A stretch of 64,000 bases of DNA, from NCBI GenBank assembly GCA_965200835.1, contig OZ241390.1:1860001-1924000 (forward strand), written 5' to 3'. Position 1 is the stretch's first letter, and the number at the start of each line of letters is the position of its first letter. Origin of the DNA: JAPPFW01 sp965200835. Its GTDB lineage: Bacteria; Actinomycetota; Acidimicrobiia; Spongiisociales; Spongiisociaceae. Under the pieces are notes generated by a model. The model saw nothing but the letters and a program-made list of their open reading frames with translations. It ran no database searches and was not told the origin of the DNA. Below are positions 9,081 through 17,055 of the stretch, in pieces. The position numbers and the translations under genes were made by a program.

Positions 9081-9551
9081 GTGCCCGGGGGTCGTCAGAT
9101 GAGGATCGCCGACCAGCAGGTTACGTTTGTGTCCGTTGGCTACCAGAGTCGCACGATCGCAGAAGTAGTCGATCTGCTGGTCGAAGCGGGTGTCGACATC
9201 CTGGTCGATGTCAGGCTGAACGCTATCTCGCGCAAGAAGGGCTTCTCGAAGTCAGCGCTGGCTTCGGCCATGCGTAAAGCAGACATCGAATACCGTCACG
9301 AGTGAGCACTGGGAAACCCCAAGGAGAACCGGGATCCCTTCCGGAGAGGCGTTCCCGCCGCCCGCCAGAGATACTTGCAGCACCTAGCCAACGGCGCGGC
9401 CGCGGTCAATCAAGAGGTCGTGGAACTCGCTCGGTCTGCCCGTGTTGCCCTCCTCTGCTACGAGCACGACCATGACCAGTGTCATCGGTCCTGCATCATC
9501 GAAACCGCACGCCAGATGCACCCTGGAGTGGTGGACCTGGTGAAGGTCTAG
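9081..9551 (+). pseudogene. DUF488-family protein interrupted by one in-frame TGA
   Basis: The frame from GTG 9081 encodes FVSVGYQSRTIAEVVDLL and ILVDVRLNAISRKKGFS, the N-terminal half of a DUF488 protein. TGA at 9303-9305 then stops it, yet the same frame continues with ALGNPKENRDPFR and VALLCYEHDHDQCHR, the two remaining family signatures, to TAG 9549-9551. Thus a single nonsense codon splits an otherwise normal gene of about 156 codons, with no frameshift. A Trp codon (TGG) at this site would restore it. The GTG start directly follows the CocE stop and has a GAGGA site. DUF488 proteins are of unknown function. Readthrough cannot be excluded. Confidence 0.8.
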
Positions 9552-9618
9552 GGAGGCAGCTCCAGCGTTCCGGGCGCGTTGCTCGGTTGGATCGAGCAGG
9601 TCGGTAACGTAGGAGGGA

Positions 9619-11097
9619 ATGGAAGTTACCCCCGCTCCCGATGAGTTCCGCCGCCTGGCCAAGTCGTTTCCGGTCATTCCGGTGACCATGACGGTGCTGG
9701 CGGATCGGGAGACGGCGGTCAGTGCCTACGAGAAGCTGGTGGGTGACTCGCCGGGTTTCCTGCTCGAGTCACTCGAGGGTGGGGAGCGCTGGGCGCAATG
9801 GTCCTTCCTCGGCTGGGATCCGGTGTTCACTCTCACGAGCTACGACGGTGCCAGCCAGGTGGACGATCCTCGCCTCCAGCTTCCGGAAGGGGATCCCCTA
9901 GAGGTGTTGGAGCACCTGCTGGCTCGATACGCTTCCGGCCCGATGGAGGGGCTGCCACCACTGCATTCGGGTGCGGTCGGATACCTCTCCTACGACGCGG
10001 TTCGCTACGTGGAACATCTCCCCGACCGGCCGCCCGACGACCGGGGACTGCCTGAGATGATGTGGCAATTCGTCGGCAGCCTGGCTGCCCTCGACCGGTT
10101 CGGGCAAACTCTTACCCTGGTCCGGAACGTCTTTGTGGACCTCGAGACCGACCTCGACCAGGCCTACCGCCAAGCCGTCGAACACCTGCACCTCGCCGCT
10201 CGACGCTTGGGCAAGGAGCTTCGGTATCGGGCGGCGGGTCCCGTCCAGCGAGGATTGCAGGACCGGCCGGACATGAACTCCACCATGTCCCGGGAGGCAT
10301 TCGAAAGTGCAGTTCGGATTGTCAAGGAGTACATCGCCGCGGGGGATGCCTATCAGGTAGTGCTCAGCCAGCGTATGGCGACCCCATTCGAGGGCGACTC
10401 GTTCAGCCTCTACCGGGCGCTCCGCCTGGTCAACCCGTCTCCGTTCCTCTTCTACCTCCATCACCCCGAGGTGACGGTGGCCGGCTCGTCACCCGAGCTC
10501 ATGACCCGCGTGCGGGACGGTGTCGTCTACTCCCGTCCGATCGCCGGAACCCGTCCTCGAGGTACCACGGAGGAGGAGGACCAGGCCCTGGAACGGGAGA
10601 TGCTGGCCGACCCGAAGGAGCGCGCCGAGCATGTGATGCTCATCGACCTGGCCCGCAACGACCTGGGCAGGGTGTGCAACTTCGGCACGGTGCAGGTCGA
10701 CGATCTGATGGTGGTGGAGCGGTACTCGCATGTGATGCACATCGTGTCGGGGGTGTCCGGACGCCTCAGCCAGGGGGTAGGTCCCGTAGACGTAGTCAGG
10801 GCCGTGTTCCCGCATGGCACCGTGTCGGGCGCACCCAAGGTGCGGGCCATGGAGATCATCGACGAGCTGGAACCGGTGGCCCGAGGTCCCTATGCCGGGG
10901 CGGCCGGCTACCTGGACTTCAGCGGCAACGTGGACACAGCCATCTGCCTGCGCACAGCGGTGATCGCCGATGGGACCGCCTGGGTGCAGGCCGGGGCAGG
11001 GCTGGTGGCCGACTCCGATCCGGCCACCGAGTACGACGAGACCGAGGCCAAGGCTGCCGCCGCCTTAGCCGCCATCGCGGGGGCGGGGCGAGTATGA
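9619..11097 (+). CDS. trpE: Anthranilate synthase component I
   Basis: A 492-residue chorismate-binding enzyme that makes anthranilate from chorismate with the ammonia supplied by the TrpG glutaminase. The N-terminal LLES stretch of the regulatory domain is present (FLLESLEGGERWAQWS), followed by the chorismate-binding core: AGDAYQVVLSQR, NPSPFLFYL, SSPELM, GTRPRG, HVMLIDLARNDLGRV and HGTVSGAPKVRAM. The end QAGAGLVADSDPATEYDET is also invariant. An AGGAGGG site precedes the ATG. It starts the trp operon, and its stop overlaps the ygfZ start (ATGA). No trpG lies in the window, so the glutaminase subunit must be elsewhere. No leader peptide with Trp codons was seen upstream. Confidence 0.96.
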   Translation: MEVTPAPDEFRRLAKSFPVIPVTMTVLADRETAVSAYEKLVGDSPGFLLESLEGGERWAQWSFLGWDPVFTLTSYDGASQVDDPRLQLPEGDPLEVLEHLLARYASGPMEGLPPLHSGAVGYLSYDAVRYVEHLPDRPPDDRGLPEMMWQFVGSLAALDRFGQTLTLVRNVFVDLETDLDQAYRQAVEHLHLAARRLGKELRYRAAGPVQRGLQDRPDMNSTMSREAFESAVRIVKEYIAAGDAYQVVLSQRMATPFEGDSFSLYRALRLVNPSPFLFYLHHPEVTVAGSSPELMTRVRDGVVYSRPIAGTRPRGTTEEEDQALEREMLADPKERAEHVMLIDLARNDLGRVCNFGTVQVDDLMVVERYSHVMHIVSGVSGRLSQGVGPVDVVRAVFPHGTVSGAPKVRAMEIIDELEPVARGPYAGAAGYLDFSGNVDTAICLRTAVIADGTAWVQAGAGLVADSDPATEYDETEAKAAAALAAIAGAGRV

Positions 11098-12044
11098 GCC
11101 GTTGGCCCGAGACCTTCGGCGGCCTGGCTGCCGAGCACGCTGCCGCCCACCGTAAGGGCGGATTCGCGGTAGGGGTGTCCAGCCTGACTTGGGCGGTCGG
11201 TCCCGACGCCGTCACCTACCTGCAGGGTGTGATCAGCCAGGACATCGCCTCGCTGGCGCCCGGGCGGGTGGCTCGTTCCTTCCTGCTGCAGCCGCGCGGC
11301 AAGCTGGAGGCCATACTCTGGGTGCTTAGGGACGAGCATCGGGTAGGGCTGGTCACCGATGCCGGCCGCATGAGCGAGACGATCCAGGCACTGTCCCGCT
11401 GGCGTCTGAGGGTCGATGTGGAGTTCGAGCCCGATCCCAGGCAGATGTTCGACGTGTGGGGACCCGCCTCCGCCGGCCTGGATACGGGCGACGGATGGCG
11501 GGACGCAGGTGGGATCCTGGCGGCGGAGGTAGCGAGATCTCCCTTGAGGCACCGGCTCGTGGCTGGAGTGGATCCGGGAGTGCTGCAATCGCAGGGTCTG
11601 CGCCCGCTCGGTCAACAGGTGGCCACGGCGTTGCGTATCGAGGTCGGTGAACCGAGGATGGGGGTGGACGTCGACGGCCGGACTATCCCCCAGGAGTCCG
11701 GCCTGGTTCCCGAGGCGGTCTCGTTCACCAAAGGGTGTTTCCTCGGCCAGGAGCTGGTGGCCCGGATCGACAGCCGGGGCCGGGTCAACCGGAACCTAAG
11801 GGGGGTTCGCATGCTGGAGCCGGTCCTGCCGCCGGTGGGAGCGCGGGTGTTCCATGCGGGCGGAAAGTTGGTCGGCGCCCTGACCTCGGTAGCACACAGC
11901 CCGGCGGTCGATGCCCCGGTCGGGCTGGCTCTGATCCGCCGCGAAGCTCCTCCTGGAACCGAGGTTACCGTCAGTTGGGGGACCAAGACGGTCCGGGCGG
12001 TCATCGAGCAACTTCCTCTGGTAGCGGGTGTGGCCGCTAACTGA
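11094..12044 (+). CDS. ygfZ: YgfZ/GcvT-family folate-binding protein
   Basis: A 316-residue protein of the YgfZ family (iron-sulfur cluster maintenance, folate-binding). The N-terminal half has VGPDAVTYLQGVISQDI and SFLLQPRGKLEAILWVL, and the diagnostic motif FTKGCFLGQELVARI (K-G-C-x-G-Q-E) lies about residue 210. The C-terminal GcvT-type barrel follows. The start ATG overlaps the trpE stop by four bases, although the frame itself stays open far upstream as a shadow of trpE. YgfZ helps repair or assemble Fe-S clusters in enzymes such as MiaB using tetrahydrofolate. It has no known role in tryptophan synthesis, so its place inside the trp operon is unusual. Expression should follow trpE. Confidence 0.9.
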   Translation: MSRWPETFGGLAAEHAAAHRKGGFAVGVSSLTWAVGPDAVTYLQGVISQDIASLAPGRVARSFLLQPRGKLEAILWVLRDEHRVGLVTDAGRMSETIQALSRWRLRVDVEFEPDPRQMFDVWGPASAGLDTGDGWRDAGGILAAEVARSPLRHRLVAGVDPGVLQSQGLRPLGQQVATALRIEVGEPRMGVDVDGRTIPQESGLVPEAVSFTKGCFLGQELVARIDSRGRVNRNLRGVRMLEPVLPPVGARVFHAGGKLVGALTSVAHSPAVDAPVGLALIRREAPPGTEVTVSWGTKTVRAVIEQLPLVAGVAAN

Positions 12045-12122
12045 GACCTGACCTGCCCGGCTAGGCCAGCCAGGCGGAACCATCTCCAAGTTCGCGAACC
12101 CGCCGGGTAGCCTTACATCGGA

Positions 12123-12890
12123 ATGCTCGACCATATTCTGGCCTCCGTCCGGGAACGCCTAGCCCATCTGAAGGCACAAGAGACCCGAATCCGCGCGGCC
12201 GCGGAGCGCATGTCACCAGCACGTGACTTCGTGGCTGCACTGGCAGCGCCGGGGTTGTCCATCATCGCCGAGTTCAAGCGAGCTTCGCCCTCGAAAGGGG
12301 TCATCAACGTCGCCATGGACCCTTCGGAGCGGGCCGCGGCTTTCCAAGCCGGGGGCGCGGCGGCCATGTCCGTACTCACCGAGCCCGATCACTTCCAGGG
12401 AAGCCCAGCGGATCTCCAGGCGGCCCGAGCGGCGACCTCCCTGCCAGCGCTGCGGAAGGACTTCACGCTCGACCCTCTCCAGGTCTGGGAAGCACGGGCG
12501 ATGGGTGCGGACGCGGTGTTGCTGATCGTGGCGATCCTCGACGACCCCATGCTGGCGACTTTGCTATCCACGTCCACCGCCGCCGGACTGGCCGCGGTGG
12601 TCGAAGTGCATAGCTCCGAGGAGGCTGCTCGAGCGGTGGCGGCCGGTGCCAACGTCGTCGGGGTCAACAACCGGGATCTCCGCACCTTCCACGTCGATCT
12701 GGCCACCGCCGAACGAGTCTCTGCCATCCTCGACGGAGTGGACATCCGGGTGGCCGAGAGCGGTGTCCAAGGTCCGGCAGATGCGGCCCGATTGCGGGAA
12801 GCCGGCTACGACGCTTTGCTGGTGGGGGAGTACCTGTCGCGTTCTTCTGACCCGGCCGAGGGGATCGCCGGGCTGCGCGGCAACCCATGA
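12123..12890 (+). CDS. trpC: Indole-3-glycerol phosphate synthase
   Basis: A 255-residue TIM-barrel enzyme that closes the ring of carboxyphenylamino-deoxyribulose phosphate to indole-3-glycerol phosphate. The N-terminal helix region precedes IIAEFKRASPSKG, in which the lysine is the catalytic residue. Later motifs are VLTEPDHFQGS, LRKDFTLDPLQVWEAR with the second catalytic lysine, VGVNNRDLRTF and the phosphate-binding VAESGVQGP, all as expected. It begins 78 bases after ygfZ and overlaps trpF by four bases. The 78-base gap contains the palindrome GTTCGCGAAC but no clear promoter. Length and motifs are normal. Confidence 0.97.
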   Translation: MLDHILASVRERLAHLKAQETRIRAAAERMSPARDFVAALAAPGLSIIAEFKRASPSKGVINVAMDPSERAAAFQAGGAAAMSVLTEPDHFQGSPADLQAARAATSLPALRKDFTLDPLQVWEARAMGADAVLLIVAILDDPMLATLLSTSTAAGLAAVVEVHSSEEAARAVAAGANVVGVNNRDLRTFHVDLATAERVSAILDGVDIRVAESGVQGPADAARLREAGYDALLVGEYLSRSSDPAEGIAGLRGNP

Positions 12891-13501
12891 CCTGGGTCAA
12901 GGTATGCGGAATGACCAAGGAGTCAGACCTGGAGGCGGCCGAGGCAGCCGGCGCCGATGCCGTCGGGCTCGTGTTGGTGGAGGATACGCCCCGCTTCCTA
13001 GAACTCGACCGAGCCGCCCGGCTGGCTGCCGCTACACCGGTGCCCGCCATCATCCTCACGCTCGATGCATCCCCCGAGAAGCTACTCCGCCTGCTGGAAC
13101 GGGTAGGGGCAGCCGGGGTACAGCCCTACGGTCAACACGTTCCCGAGGCGACCCGAGCTGCGGCCGGGGCCGGGGCCTTGGTACTCCGGCCGATCCGGGT
13201 GCGGGGACCGGTCGAGCTCGGGTCGGTACCATCCGGCCAGATGGCCCTGCTGGACGCCTATTCTCCCCACAGCCTGGGCGGAACCGGCCACCGAGTCGAC
13301 CCGCGATGGCTGCCGCCCCCCGGTAGCCCATACGTGCTGGCCGGAGGTCTCGATCCATCCAATGTGGCCGGCGCCGTGACCCGGTACCGTCCGTGGGGGG
13401 TGGACGCCTCGTCCGGGCTGGAGTCCGCACCGGGTGTCAAGGACCCCGCCCGGATCCATGATTTCGTAAGCAACGCCAAACAGGCCGGAGGAGGCCTATG
13501 A
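12887..13501 (+). CDS. trpF: Phosphoribosylanthranilate isomerase
   Basis: A 204-residue TIM-barrel isomerase acting before TrpC in tryptophan synthesis. It converts N-(5-phosphoribosyl)anthranilate to carboxyphenylamino-deoxyribulose phosphate by an Amadori rearrangement. The start motif VKVCGMTKESDLEAA contains the catalytic cysteine, and LLDAYSPHSLGGTGHRVDP carries the catalytic aspartate and phosphate-binding GGTG. The C-terminal LAGGLDPSNV and GVDASSGLESAPGVKDP are the usual phosphate-binding ends. Four-base overlaps with trpC and trpB show translational coupling. The central region is slightly shorter than the family mean, but no key residue is missing. Confidence 0.95.
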   Translation: MTWVKVCGMTKESDLEAAEAAGADAVGLVLVEDTPRFLELDRAARLAAATPVPAIILTLDASPEKLLRLLERVGAAGVQPYGQHVPEATRAAAGAGALVLRPIRVRGPVELGSVPSGQMALLDAYSPHSLGGTGHRVDPRWLPPPGSPYVLAGGLDPSNVAGAVTRYRPWGVDASSGLESAPGVKDPARIHDFVSNAKQAGGGL

Positions 13502-14700
13502 CCGTACTATCCGGAAGCCGGAGGGGTAAGCGGCTGGATCGCCCCGACGAGCGAGGTCGCTTTGGCGACTACGGCGGGATGTTCGCTCCCGAGACCCTGA
13601 TGCCTGCCCTAGCGGAGCTGGCCGAGGACTTCGCCGATGCCTGGGCCGATGCTGGTTTCTACCGCCGTTTTCGTGACCTCCTGGGTACCTACGCCGGCCG
13701 GCCCACCCCCTTGCATGGAGCAGATCGGCTCTCCCATGAGTTGGGGGCTCGGGTGCTGCTGAAGCGGGAGGACCTCGCACACACCGGTGCTCACAAGGTC
13801 AACAACGCGCTCGGCCAAGCGATGCTTGCCGGCCGCATCGGCAAGAAACGCCTGATTGCCGAGACGGGCGCCGGCCAGCACGGGGTTGCCTCCGCCACCG
13901 CGGCCGCATACACCGGGCTCGAGTGCCTGGTCTATATGGGGGAGAAGGACATCGAGCGCCAGATCCTCAACGTGCAACGCATGCAGATGCTGGGAGCCGA
14001 GGTAATCCCGGTGACTTCCGGGGCCGGTACTCTGAAGGACGCAGTCAACGAAGCGATGCGCGACTGGGTGAGAACAGTCGAGACGACCCATTACATCATT
14101 GGATCGGTCGTTGGACCGCACCCTTTCCCCTGGATGGTCCGGGAGTTCCAGAGGGTGATAGGGGACGAGAGTAGGGAGCAGATGGAGGGGTTGGTGCCCG
14201 ACGTGATCGTGGCCTGCGTGGGGGGCGGTTCCAACGCGATCGGCATGTTCTACCCGTTTGCCGGACGTGATGATGTGGACCTGGTGGGTGTGGAAGCAGG
14301 TGGTCACGGCATCGCCACCGGCCGGCACGGCGCTTCGATCGGGGCCGGGTCCCCGGGCATCCTGCATGGTGCCCGCACCTACATGCTCCAGGACGACGAG
14401 GGTCAGGTTCTGGAAGCCCACTCCATCTCGGCAGGATTGGACTACCCCGGCGTAGGTCCTGAGCACGCCTACTTCGCCGACGCCGGGCTGGCCCGGTACG
14501 TATCGATCACCGACGAGGAGGCCTTGGGTGGGGTCGACCTGCTTGCCCGTACCGAGGGCATCATCCCCGCCCTGGAGTCGGCCCACGCCATTGCCTGGGT
14601 GGAAAAGGAAGCGAAGGCCTTGGCCGACCGCACGGTGCTGATCAACCTGTCCGGGCGAGGGGACAAGGATGTCGAGATGATCGCGGCCAAGGCTGGTTGA
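13498..14700 (+). CDS. trpB: Tryptophan synthase beta chain
   Basis: A 400-residue PLP enzyme that joins indole and serine to tryptophan in the alpha2beta2 complex with TrpA. Visible motifs: GRFGDYGGMFAPETLMPAL at the N-terminus, GRPTPLHGADRLS, LLKREDLAHTGAHKVNNALG with the PLP lysine, AETGAGQHGVASAT, VYMGEKD, and the phosphate-binding CVGGGSNAIGMF. The C-terminal SGRGDKD matches serine-binding family ends. It overlaps trpF by four bases and is followed by trpA after nine bases. The sequence is the TrpB1 type, with the COMM-domain residues needed for alpha-subunit contact. Confidence 0.97.
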   Translation: MTVLSGSRRGKRLDRPDERGRFGDYGGMFAPETLMPALAELAEDFADAWADAGFYRRFRDLLGTYAGRPTPLHGADRLSHELGARVLLKREDLAHTGAHKVNNALGQAMLAGRIGKKRLIAETGAGQHGVASATAAAYTGLECLVYMGEKDIERQILNVQRMQMLGAEVIPVTSGAGTLKDAVNEAMRDWVRTVETTHYIIGSVVGPHPFPWMVREFQRVIGDESREQMEGLVPDVIVACVGGGSNAIGMFYPFAGRDDVDLVGVEAGGHGIATGRHGASIGAGSPGILHGARTYMLQDDEGQVLEAHSISAGLDYPGVGPEHAYFADAGLARYVSITDEEALGGVDLLARTEGIIPALESAHAIAWVEKEAKALADRTVLINLSGRGDKDVEMIAAKAG

Positions 14701-14709
14701 GGAGAGGGC

Positions 14710-15531
14710 ATGAGCTGTAGACATCTGGACAGGCTGCTGGCCACCATCCGGGCAGAGGGACGCACGGCCTTCTTGCCATTCATGACCGCCGGATTGCCCA
14801 CCCCCGACCAAACGGTCGATACCTTCGTGGCCATGGCAGAGGCAGGGGCCGACGCGTTCGAGGTCGGTATCCCCTATAGCGACCCGCTCATGGACGGACC
14901 GACCATCCAGCTAGCCAGTTCCCGCGCCATCGAGGCGGGCATGAATCTGGCCGGTGGGTTCGACATCCTCCGGCAGGTGGTGGAGGCGACCGGACGGCCG
15001 TCGCTCGCAATGACATATGCCAATCCGGTCTTCCGGGTGGGTCCCGACGAGTTCGCCCGCCGGGCCGCCGATTGCGGGGCTTCCGGGTTGATCGTGGCCG
15101 ATCTGCCGCTCGAGGAGGCTTCGTCGGTGATGGAGGCGACCGATAGGGCAGGGATAGGTCTGGTGCTGTTCGCTGCTCCCACCACCGACGACGAACGGCT
15201 GCGTCGGATAGCCGAGCGAGCTCCGGTGTTCATCTACGGAGTAGCCGAGATGGGTGTCACCGGCGAGCGTGATGAGGAGTCCAACCACGCTCGCAACCTG
15301 GCTGCCCGCATCAGGTCGGTAACCGACGTTCCGCTGGTGATGGGGGTGGGGATCGGAACCCCCGAGCAGGCGGCCGCCCTGGCACCCCTCGTAGACGGGA
15401 TAATCGTGGGCTCGGCCCTGGTGCGCCGTGCCCTAGTTTCGGATGACCCGATCACGGACATCGCCGAAGCCACCAGAGCCCTGGCCACGGCGATCCGGTC
15501 CGCTTCTCCGGCAGGTACGCCAGCGAGCTAA
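14710..15531 (+). CDS. trpA: Tryptophan synthase alpha chain
   Basis: A 273-residue TIM barrel that cleaves indole-3-glycerol phosphate and channels indole to TrpB. The catalytic glutamate is in DAFEVGIPYSDPLMDGPTIQ and the catalytic aspartate in SDPLMDGP. Later motifs are ANPVFRVGPDEFARRAADCG, GLIVADLPLEEA, LFAAPTTDDERL and VMGVGIGTPEQA. It is the last gene of the trp operon, nine bases after trpB, with a GAGGAGAGGG ribosome-binding site. The start may be ATG 14710. After it the sequence becomes degenerate, which marks the border of the accessory region. Confidence 0.96.
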   Translation: MSCRHLDRLLATIRAEGRTAFLPFMTAGLPTPDQTVDTFVAMAEAGADAFEVGIPYSDPLMDGPTIQLASSRAIEAGMNLAGGFDILRQVVEATGRPSLAMTYANPVFRVGPDEFARRAADCGASGLIVADLPLEEASSVMEATDRAGIGLVLFAAPTTDDERLRRIAERAPVFIYGVAEMGVTGERDEESNHARNLAARIRSVTDVPLVMGVGIGTPEQAAALAPLVDGIIVGSALVRRALVSDDPITDIAEATRALATAIRSASPAGTPAS

Positions 15532-15538
15532 CAGAACC

Positions 15539-15557
15539 GCAGCATTCGAACTGCTGC
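15539..15557 (+). terminator. Hairpin after trpA
   Basis: GCAGCA (15539-15544) and TGCTGC (15552-15557) can pair around a seven-base loop just after the trpA stop. There is no U-tract. It may help end the trp transcript, but it is a short stem. Confidence 0.35.
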
Positions 15558-15800
15558 TGACTAACCCGCCACCGATCGGAAACCTACTGCGACCTGTTCA
15601 CCAAGCACGGCTCGGTGGCTGTTGGGCCGGTGGTGTGGGAGAAGCCGAACCCTGAGCCGTTCAATCACCGCTACAAGCCGGTCAACGCATGGGAGGCCAT
15701 CGTGGTCGGCAAGCGGCTAAGCACGCCACTCAACGGCGAGATGGTGCACAACGTGTTCGTCCACAAGTCGCCGTCCCCGCAAAGGCTCAATGGCTGTTCA
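15558..15800 (+). pseudogene. DNA methyltransferase fragment
   Basis: The frame beginning after TGA 15558-15560 reads TYCDLFTKHGSVAVGPVVW, then EKPNPEPFNHRYKPVNAWE, AIVVGKRL and NGEMVHNVFVHKSPS. This matches the central part of phage-type site-specific DNA adenine methyltransferases, where a W.KPN.....N..E..... segment is followed by NVF..P. The DPPY motif and the C-terminal cofactor motif are missing, and there is no start codon, so it is a remnant of about 75 codons. It lies at the border between trpA and the accessory region. Likely left by an integrated element or a deletion next to the ISL3 remnant. Family assignment is by eye. Confidence 0.55.
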
Positions 15801-16072
15801 CGAGGGCGACCTGGCGCTCGTCCCAAGGCTGTCACACGACTGCCAGTGGCCCGAGCGCCAACATGTACTTCCTGAACTACCTCGCAGGAGAACTGCAGAG
15901 AGCCGATCGGCGCACGGCAGGTGTGCTTCGCGGCCGAGCACACCTGGATCGAATCCGACTGGCAAGCCGGAGCGTGGGGATTGCCTGTAGTCACACACGA
16001 AGGCCCCGGAATCTGTCACTAGGCCGCTGCGAAAGGTCGCAGCCGAACCATTGAAAGGGTCAGGCTGCGCCA
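15801..16072. other. Non-coding or degraded sequence
   Basis: No intact gene is seen. One plus-strand frame reads HTWIESDWQAGAWGLPVV and ends at TAG about 16020, which looks coding in composition, but I recognise no family. It may be a further piece of the methyltransferase-bearing element. Confidence 0.3.
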
Positions 16073-16765
16073 CTACCCGGTCGGCGCCTCAGACACCTGC
16101 CCGGAGTCGTCACTGTCCCAGCACTCGATACGGCCGTCGCCTGAGCTGATCGCACATGCATGCGCGGCCCCGGCGGAGACTTGGCTGTAGCCGCCGTCGG
16201 CGGCGATGAAAACCGCCGCGGTTGAAGCGGCTTCTTCTTCGTTGGTCGGCGCCTCAGATACCTTCCCGTAGTAGGGATAGCCCCAGTACTCGATGTGGCC
16301 GCTGGGAGAGGTGAGTGCACATGCATGCCCGCCGCCGGCGGAGATTTGGCTGTAACCGCCGCTGGTTGGAGCTCCTGATGTCTGCCCGTGGTCGTCGTCG
16401 CCCCAGCATTCGATGTACCCGTCTGAGGTGAGCGTACACGCATGCAACGAACCGGCGGAGATTTGGCTGTAACCGCCGTCGGTCGGCGCCCCACGCACCT
16501 GCCCTTAGTAGTCGTCGCCCCAGCACTCGATGTAGCCGCCGTCTGAGGTGATCGCACACCCATGTCCGTACCCGGCGGAGATTTGGCTGTAGCCGCCGTC
16601 GGTCGGCGCCTCTGACACCTGTCCGTACTCGTCGTCGCCCCGGCACTCGATGTAGCCGCCGTCGGAGGTGATCGCACCGCATGCCAGTCCCCGGCGGAGA
16701 TTTGGATGTAACCGCCGTGGGCGGCGATAGGAGTCTCCACGGTTGAAGCGGCTTCTTCTTCGGAT
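16073..16765 (-). repeat. Tandem coding repeats (about 117 bp) with a duplicated linker
   Basis: Five in-register units share the blocks encoding GGYSQISAG, CWGDD and APT. A linker encoding EEEAAST...IAA is present twice, and 23 identical bases lie at 16219-16241 and 16740-16762. The similarity at DNA level suggests recent unequal recombination within the gene. Confidence 0.7.
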
Positions 16766-16989
16766 GTGTCCGTGGCTCCGGGTTGTTCCTCTGGCGCTTC
16801 GGGTTCTTGCTCTTCCATGGCTTCGGGTTGTTTCTCTGGCATGTCGGCAGCCTCGGACATGGGTTCTTGCTCTGCGGTGTCGGTGGCCGCGGGGGGTTCG
16901 GGTTCGGCGCCGCAGCCGATTAGGGCAACAACAGCAAGCGCCACAACCGGCAATAGCCAACGGACTGTAGGTAGATCAACCGAGATCAT
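16073..16989 (-). pseudogene. RCC1-like repeat lipoprotein, frameshifted and with a nonsense codon
   Basis: The start (ATG 16989, AGGAGA site) encodes a lipoprotein signal peptide with lipobox LIGC at residue about 26 and an acidic Glu/Pro-rich linker. Five repeats of about 39 codons follow, each like GGYSQISAGxxHACA, then TSDGxIECWGDDxxGQ and VSEAPT, resembling RCC1-type beta-propeller blades with paired cysteines. The first repeat shifts frame near 16680 (a base is missing after HA), and in the second repeat TAA at 16505-16507 stands where a Tyr/His codon is usual. The full frame ends at TAG 16073. A surface protein was intended. As it stands, the product would be a garbled lipoprotein. Confidence 0.7.
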
Positions 16990-17055
16990 GCTTAGTCTCC
17001 TGACTACTGGCCCAGCGCGTCTTCTGGGTGGGGGTTGTTGTGGTCGGTGGTGGTG

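Noticed and set aside
9303..9305. Genome-wide recoding of UGA to Trp
   Set aside because: Many intact genes here, such as trpE and hyuA-type genes, end with TGA, so UGA is a normal stop.
9552..9618. trp attenuator or T-box before trpE
   Set aside because: No leader peptide with Trp codons and no clear alternative hairpins in the short gap.
10062..11093. Long plus-strand frame upstream of ygfZ
   Set aside because: It is a shadow of trpE; only the part from 11094 has family features.
13609..14811. 400-codon minus-strand frame across trpB
   Set aside because: It lies opposite trpB, which has all catalytic motifs; the frame is a GC-rich antisense artefact.
16073..16720. Possible CRISPR-like repeat array
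   Set aside because: Repeats are contiguous, about 117 bp, coding, and have no unique spacers; they encode RCC1-like blades.
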